Source of the DNA: Candidatus Izemoplasma sp.
GTDB taxonomy: Bacteria > Bacillota_I > Bacilli_A > Izemoplasmatales > Izemoplasmataceae
Direction of reading: 5' to 3'
DNA: 8,772 nt
NCBI GenBank assembly: GCA_007117555.1
Contig: SKGI01000073.1
Span: 1 to 8,772, forward strand
Shown: positions 6,314 to 8,772 of the stretch, one piece after another
How the letters are laid out: each line of letters opens with the position of its first letter
Position numbering within the stretch: the stretch's first letter is position 1
Position numbers and translations under genes: made by a program
The notes under the pieces: generated by a model
Seen by the model: the letters and a program-made list of their open reading frames with translations, nothing else
Databases searched by the model: none
Told to the model about the DNA's origin: nothing

Positions 6314-6316
6314 TTA
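6314..6316 (-). other. In-frame TAA interrupting the GGDEF-HD-GYP reading frame
   Basis: Read on the minus strand the codons are ATT CCA TAA AAA ACT GCC TTG TAT, giving SLIP, stop, KTALYERSDETEEH. Frame is unchanged across the stop: 7024 and 6304 differ by 720 bases. One substitution would restore a continuous ORF from 7024 to 5786. No ribosome site follows the stop. Confidence 0.85.
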
Positions 6317-7024
6317 TGGAATTAATGACGGCGTTACTTGAAGAAGTTCGATCTGCGAGTTTGTTTTTTTCAAGGCGCTTTCAGCTTCTGCAACAACATC
6401 TCTAGAAAGTTTTTCACTGTCATTGAATGCATAACCAAGTGCAAGTGTACTTTGAACATCTCCAAGCTTTAAAACACCCAGTGATGTTTGCAAGGTTTCG
6501 GCTAAATCTCTAACTTCTTGAAAATCACTTGTCTCAAGGATAATCGCAAAAGTATCCCCGCCTGAACGGGCTAAAAAGTCACTTGGTGAAACGGCGGCAT
6601 AAATACGCCTTGCCACATCACGAAGCAGTGCATTGCCCGTATCATAATCATACAGTTCATTAATGAGCCGCAAGCCATTGATATCAAGTAAAATCAATCC
6701 ATAGTGTGCGCGTTGTTTTTTTAAGTTTTTCAGTGTGTGTTCAAACTGACTGCGGTTATAAAGACTTGTCAGCGGATCATGCGTTTCAAGATGAGAAATA
6801 CTTTGTTGTGCCGTATGGAGAAGGTGAATTTCTCGTCGAATCAACAAATAAATTAATCCGGCAGAAACAGTGATAAATAAGATGCCTTTACCACTGCTAT
6901 AAAGCCAAAAACGTTCGATATCTTCTAACAAAGTAAGTAAAAGAAAATCGGTCACGAGAATCCATATTACACTAAATAGAAAGTATATGAGTGCGACTTT
7001 TGTAGCTACGGAAACAGTGCGCAT
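6314..7024 (-). CDS. Membrane GGDEF-domain protein, degenerate active site; probable N-terminal half of a split GGDEF-HD-GYP gene
   Basis: A 236-residue protein. Two membrane helices (about 9-32 and 45-63) flank a short external loop, an arrangement (FSVIWILVTDFLLL, then SGKGILFITVSAG) that recurs at the N-terminus of many GGDEF proteins. The GGDEF domain starts at THDPLTSLYNR (81-91). The metal-binding Asp114 and guanine-binding Asn122 are present. However, the usual GHxxGD reads YDxxGN, the signature motif is GGDTF (155-159) instead of GGDEF, and no RxxD inhibitory site is seen. Diguanylate cyclase activity is therefore doubtful; such domains often serve as GTP sensors for an attached phosphodiesterase. 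The frame stops at TAA 6316-6314 and resumes at once, in the same frame, with a complete HD-GYP domain, so the protein was probably a 412-residue fusion. The start ATG 7024 follows an AAGGG ribosome site about 11 bases away and an extended -10 promoter. Confidence 0.85.
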   Translation of the reverse strand: MRTVSVATKVALIYFLFSVIWILVTDFLLLTLLEDIERFWLYSSGKGILFITVSAGLIYLLIRREIHLLHTAQQSISHLETHDPLTSLYNRSQFEHTLKNLKKQRAHYGLILLDINGLRLINELYDYDTGNALLRDVARRIYAAVSPSDFLARSGGDTFAIILETSDFQEVRDLAETLQTSLGVLKLGDVQSTLALGYAFNDSEKLSRDVVAEAESALKKTNSQIELLQVTPSLIP

Positions 7025-7062
7025 CGTTATCTCATCCCTTCAAGATCAAGCTTTTCATGTAT

Positions 7063-7071
7063 AGTATAGCA
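7063..7071 (-). promoter_or_regulatory. Extended -10 promoter of the GGDEF-HD-GYP gene
   Basis: On the minus strand TGCTATACT (7071-7063) is an extended -10 element: TG, one base, then TATACT. No good -35 box stands 17 bases upstream, which is typical where TGn compensates. Transcription would start near 7056, about 30 bases before ATG 7024. Confidence 0.6.
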
Positions 7072-7105
7072 TTTTGATAATCGTTTGCACAGTAGAAGTG
7101 GATGA

Positions 7106-7118
7106 GTACAATTGGTAC
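7106..7118. repeat. Spaced palindrome in the divergent regulatory region
   Basis: GTACAATTGGTAC has 4-base inverted arms (GTAC/GTAC) around AATTG. It lies about midway between the two divergent promoters. It may be a binding site, but the arms are short and chance occurrence is possible. Confidence 0.2.
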
Positions 7119-7122
7119 ATTA

Positions 7123-7151
7123 AAGTGACTTACTTGTAAAAGAAGTGACTT
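7123..7151 (+). repeat. Tandem direct repeat AAGTGACTT around the cyclase -35 box
   Basis: The 9-mer AAGTGACTT occurs at 7123-7131 and again at 7143-7151, with starts exactly 20 bases apart, about two helical turns. The first copy ends just before the -35 box (7134-7139) and the second lies within the promoter spacer. This is the layout of a regulator that contacts the same face of DNA twice and would compete with RNA polymerase. The regulator is unknown. Confidence 0.5.
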
Positions 7152-7162
7152 TAGGGTATAAT
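7134..7162 (+). promoter_or_regulatory. Promoter of the 7TM diguanylate cyclase gene
   Basis: TTGTAA (7134-7139) and a perfect TATAAT (7157-7162) are separated by 17 bases. Transcription would begin near 7169, leaving about 30 bases before ATG 7199. Confidence 0.8.
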
Positions 7163-7198
7163 TTATAAACAAATTAAACGGTACGAGGAGGCGTGGTC

Positions 7199-8772
7199 AT
7201 GTTACGGATACGATGGTATTTGCCGTATGCACTCATTGTTTTAATGATCATGCTTTTTCTAGTGCCTACCTTAATTTTTATGAGTCATTCAGTCCGACTT
7301 AATCTCGATCGCGCGCACCCTTTTAATGACAACTGGCTTGTTGTGACTGATATCGATACGCAATCAGTGACCTTGCCAAATCAAGTAGATGTTGCAGTCA
7401 TGACGCCTGTCACCATGCAAAAAACATTACCAGAATCTTTTGCGACCGGACAAAAACTTCTCTTAAGGTCGTCTCTATCTAACTTAGAAGTCCTTCTTGA
7501 TGGCCAATCACTTTACCAAGTCGATTTTGAAAGTCAACCTGCTTATGCGAGTTTATGGCACATCATCGAAATTCCAGAAGGTTCTGACGGGGCCATGATA
7601 GAAATCATTTTATCCTCGCCTTACCCTGCCATGAGTGTTAATTTAAATGAAGTGTTCTATGGCAGTTCTGCAGGGTTATACGCGCATTTGTTTTCTCAGT
7701 ATGGCATGCGCCTTGCGATTGCACTGCTTACGATATTTTTTGGTATCATCATTATGATTGCAAGCCTTTTTGTTTTAACTAAGACGAAAAGCACCCATAC
7801 ATACTTAGGTCTTTTTGCCGTTTTCTTCGGTCTTTGGTTACTTGGAGAGTCACGGCTTTTACAGCTTTTTACAGGCAATACTTTTTTGCTTGGATCGATT
7901 GCTTATTTAAGTATTGCTTTCGTTCCCATTCCACCTCTCATTTTTTTCGCTTATGAAGTCTTGCCTAAATGGCGACCTATACTGATTTTCTTAGCCATTG
8001 TTCACGGCGTCAATGCAGTGCTTATTTATAGCCTCCATCTAACAGGACGGGCTGATTTTTTCGAAACTGTCCCTATTTCAATTGGCTTGGCTATCGTTAG
8101 TCTTATCATAGGCATTTTACTTCTGTCTTTAGAAGTCAAACGACAACGGACCCGTCGCATGGTAAAAATTCTCATTGTGATGGTCGTATTAGCTTTCTTT
8201 GCGGCACTTGAAGTCTTTAGTTTTGCCTCGCGTGACTTTTGGGCGACCTCTACGTTTGCAGCACTTGGACTTGGCTTTTTGATGCTGTTTATTTTCCTAA
8301 ACTATGTATTATTTGTCATTCAGCGCTACAAGATTAGTTTCCGCAATGAATTTTACGAAGTTTTAGCGTATCAAGATCCCTTAACAGGGGCTAAAAATCG
8401 GCACGCATTCGAACGAGACTTTGAAGCTATGTTTGGAGAAAAAAAGCCAGCGCATGCTTTGAGCTTACTGTACTTTGACCTCGATGACTTAAAATACATC
8501 AACGATCATTATGGCCATCTTGAAGGCGATGCGGCGATTAAACAGGCGTATGCTATCTTAAAAGAGACCGTGGAAGATTGCGGCGAATGTTATCGCGTTG
8601 GTGGCGATGAGTTTGCTTGCTTAAGTCAGCAACTCGACGCAGAACATCTTGAAAAGATGAAAACCGAAATTATGCGCCGTTTTTCTAAGCAAGATGACGC
8701 TACCCCTTATCCATTTCGTATGTCGGTTGGAATGGCGCGTCATGAAGTGACAGCCGATGAAAAGCCGAGTGA
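7199..8772 (+). CDS. Membrane diguanylate cyclase: extracytoplasmic domain, seven helices, GGDEF; 3' end missing
   Basis: The frame is open from ATG 7199 to the end of the window (524 codons), so the stop lies beyond. AGGAGG (7186-7191) stands seven bases before the ATG. A first helix (about 7-29) leads to an extracytoplasmic, strand-rich region (about 30-168), then seven hydrophobic segments (about 171-192, 201-219, 230-255, 260-281, 292-315, 322-341 and 350-372). This layout matches 7TMR-DISM receptors, whose outer domain binds small ligands such as carbohydrates. The cytoplasmic GGDEF domain begins at DPLTGAKNR (393). Metal ligand Asp427, base-contacting Asn435, GHxxGD and the signature RVGGDEF (468-472) are all intact, so synthesis of cyclic-di-GMP from two GTP is likely. 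No RxxD inhibitory site is present ahead of GGDEF, suggesting weak product inhibition. It is divergent from a phosphodiesterase gene of the same pathway. The C-terminal end of the domain, and any further domain, is not visible. Confidence 0.9.
   Translation, partial: MLRIRWYLPYALIVLMIMLFLVPTLIFMSHSVRLNLDRAHPFNDNWLVVTDIDTQSVTLPNQVDVAVMTPVTMQKTLPESFATGQKLLLRSSLSNLEVLLDGQSLYQVDFESQPAYASLWHIIEIPEGSDGAMIEIILSSPYPAMSVNLNEVFYGSSAGLYAHLFSQYGMRLAIALLTIFFGIIIMIASLFVLTKTKSTHTYLGLFAVFFGLWLLGESRLLQLFTGNTFLLGSIAYLSIAFVPIPPLIFFAYEVLPKWRPILIFLAIVHGVNAVLIYSLHLTGRADFFETVPISIGLAIVSLIIGILLLSLEVKRQRTRRMVKILIVMVVLAFFAALEVFSFASRDFWATSTFAALGLGFLMLFIFLNYVLFVIQRYKISFRNEFYEVLAYQDPLTGAKNRHAFERDFEAMFGEKKPAHALSLLYFDLDDLKYINDHYGHLEGDAAIKQAYAILKETVEDCGECYRVGGDEFACLSQQLDAEHLEKMKTEIMRRFSKQDDATPYPFRMSVGMARHEVTADEKPS

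Noticed and set aside
6304..6330. Frameshifting or transcript slippage on the A6 run as the link between the GGDEF and HD-GYP halves
   Set aside because: The frame is the same on both sides and the TAA includes the first As of the run, so slippage would not remove the stop and would put the HD-GYP part out of frame.
7696..7878. Minus-strand 60-codon frame inside the 7TM diguanylate cyclase gene
   Set aside because: It lies wholly opposite a long open frame with clear membrane helices and has no ribosome site or family resemblance.

Overview
The window looks like chromosomal DNA from a Firmicutes-like (Bacillota, or an allied low-to-moderate G+C lineage) bacterium. Supporting signs are purine-rich Shine-Dalgarno sequences, clear TATAAT-type promoters, strong hairpin-plus-T-run terminators and A+T-rich intergenic DNA. 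TGA is used as a stop (the exporter gene ends in an ATGA overlap) and tryptophan is TGG, so this is not a code-4 mollicute. A genus cannot be named from the sequence. I see no insertion sequence, phage module, tRNA, rRNA or CRISPR array.

Left part (1-2211, + strand): the 3' part of a cyclase-family metal-dependent hydrolase ends at a strong terminator. A well-formed promoter follows and drives a two-gene unit, an aromatic-acid-exporter-type membrane protein translationally coupled (ATGA) to a GNAT acetyltransferase. This unit ends at a bidirectional terminator. Middle-left (2212-2750): a 540-base A+T-rich gap. It holds a likely unannotated 35-residue basic/one-helix membrane protein on the minus strand with a non-AUG start, a 14-bp perfect palindrome, a minus-strand terminator and some weak short ORFs.

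Middle (2751-5221, - strand): a probable operon of a PlsC-type acyltransferase fused to a zinc ribbon, followed by a MalY/PatB-type C-S lyase. For both genes the Shine-Dalgarno points to a start a few codons inside the longest ORF. A divergent small two-helix membrane protein (5416-5709, GTG start) has its own promoter and shares a bidirectional terminator with the convergent signalling gene on its right.

Right part (5740-8772): a cyclic-di-GMP signalling locus. On the minus strand, a two-helix membrane GGDEF domain with degenerate active-site residues and a complete-looking HD-GYP phosphodiesterase domain lie in one reading frame, separated by a single in-frame TAA with no ribosome-binding site behind it. 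They appear to be one membrane GGDEF-HD-GYP protein interrupted by a nonsense codon. Divergent to it, and running off the right edge, is a long membrane diguanylate cyclase (extracytoplasmic domain, seven helices, intact GGDEF motif) that has no stop codon inside the window. The 174-bp region between them carries a promoter for each gene and a tandem AAGTGACTT repeat spaced 20 bp around the cyclase -35 box. The locus therefore pairs a probable c-di-GMP synthase with a probable c-di-GMP phosphodiesterase, possibly under joint control.
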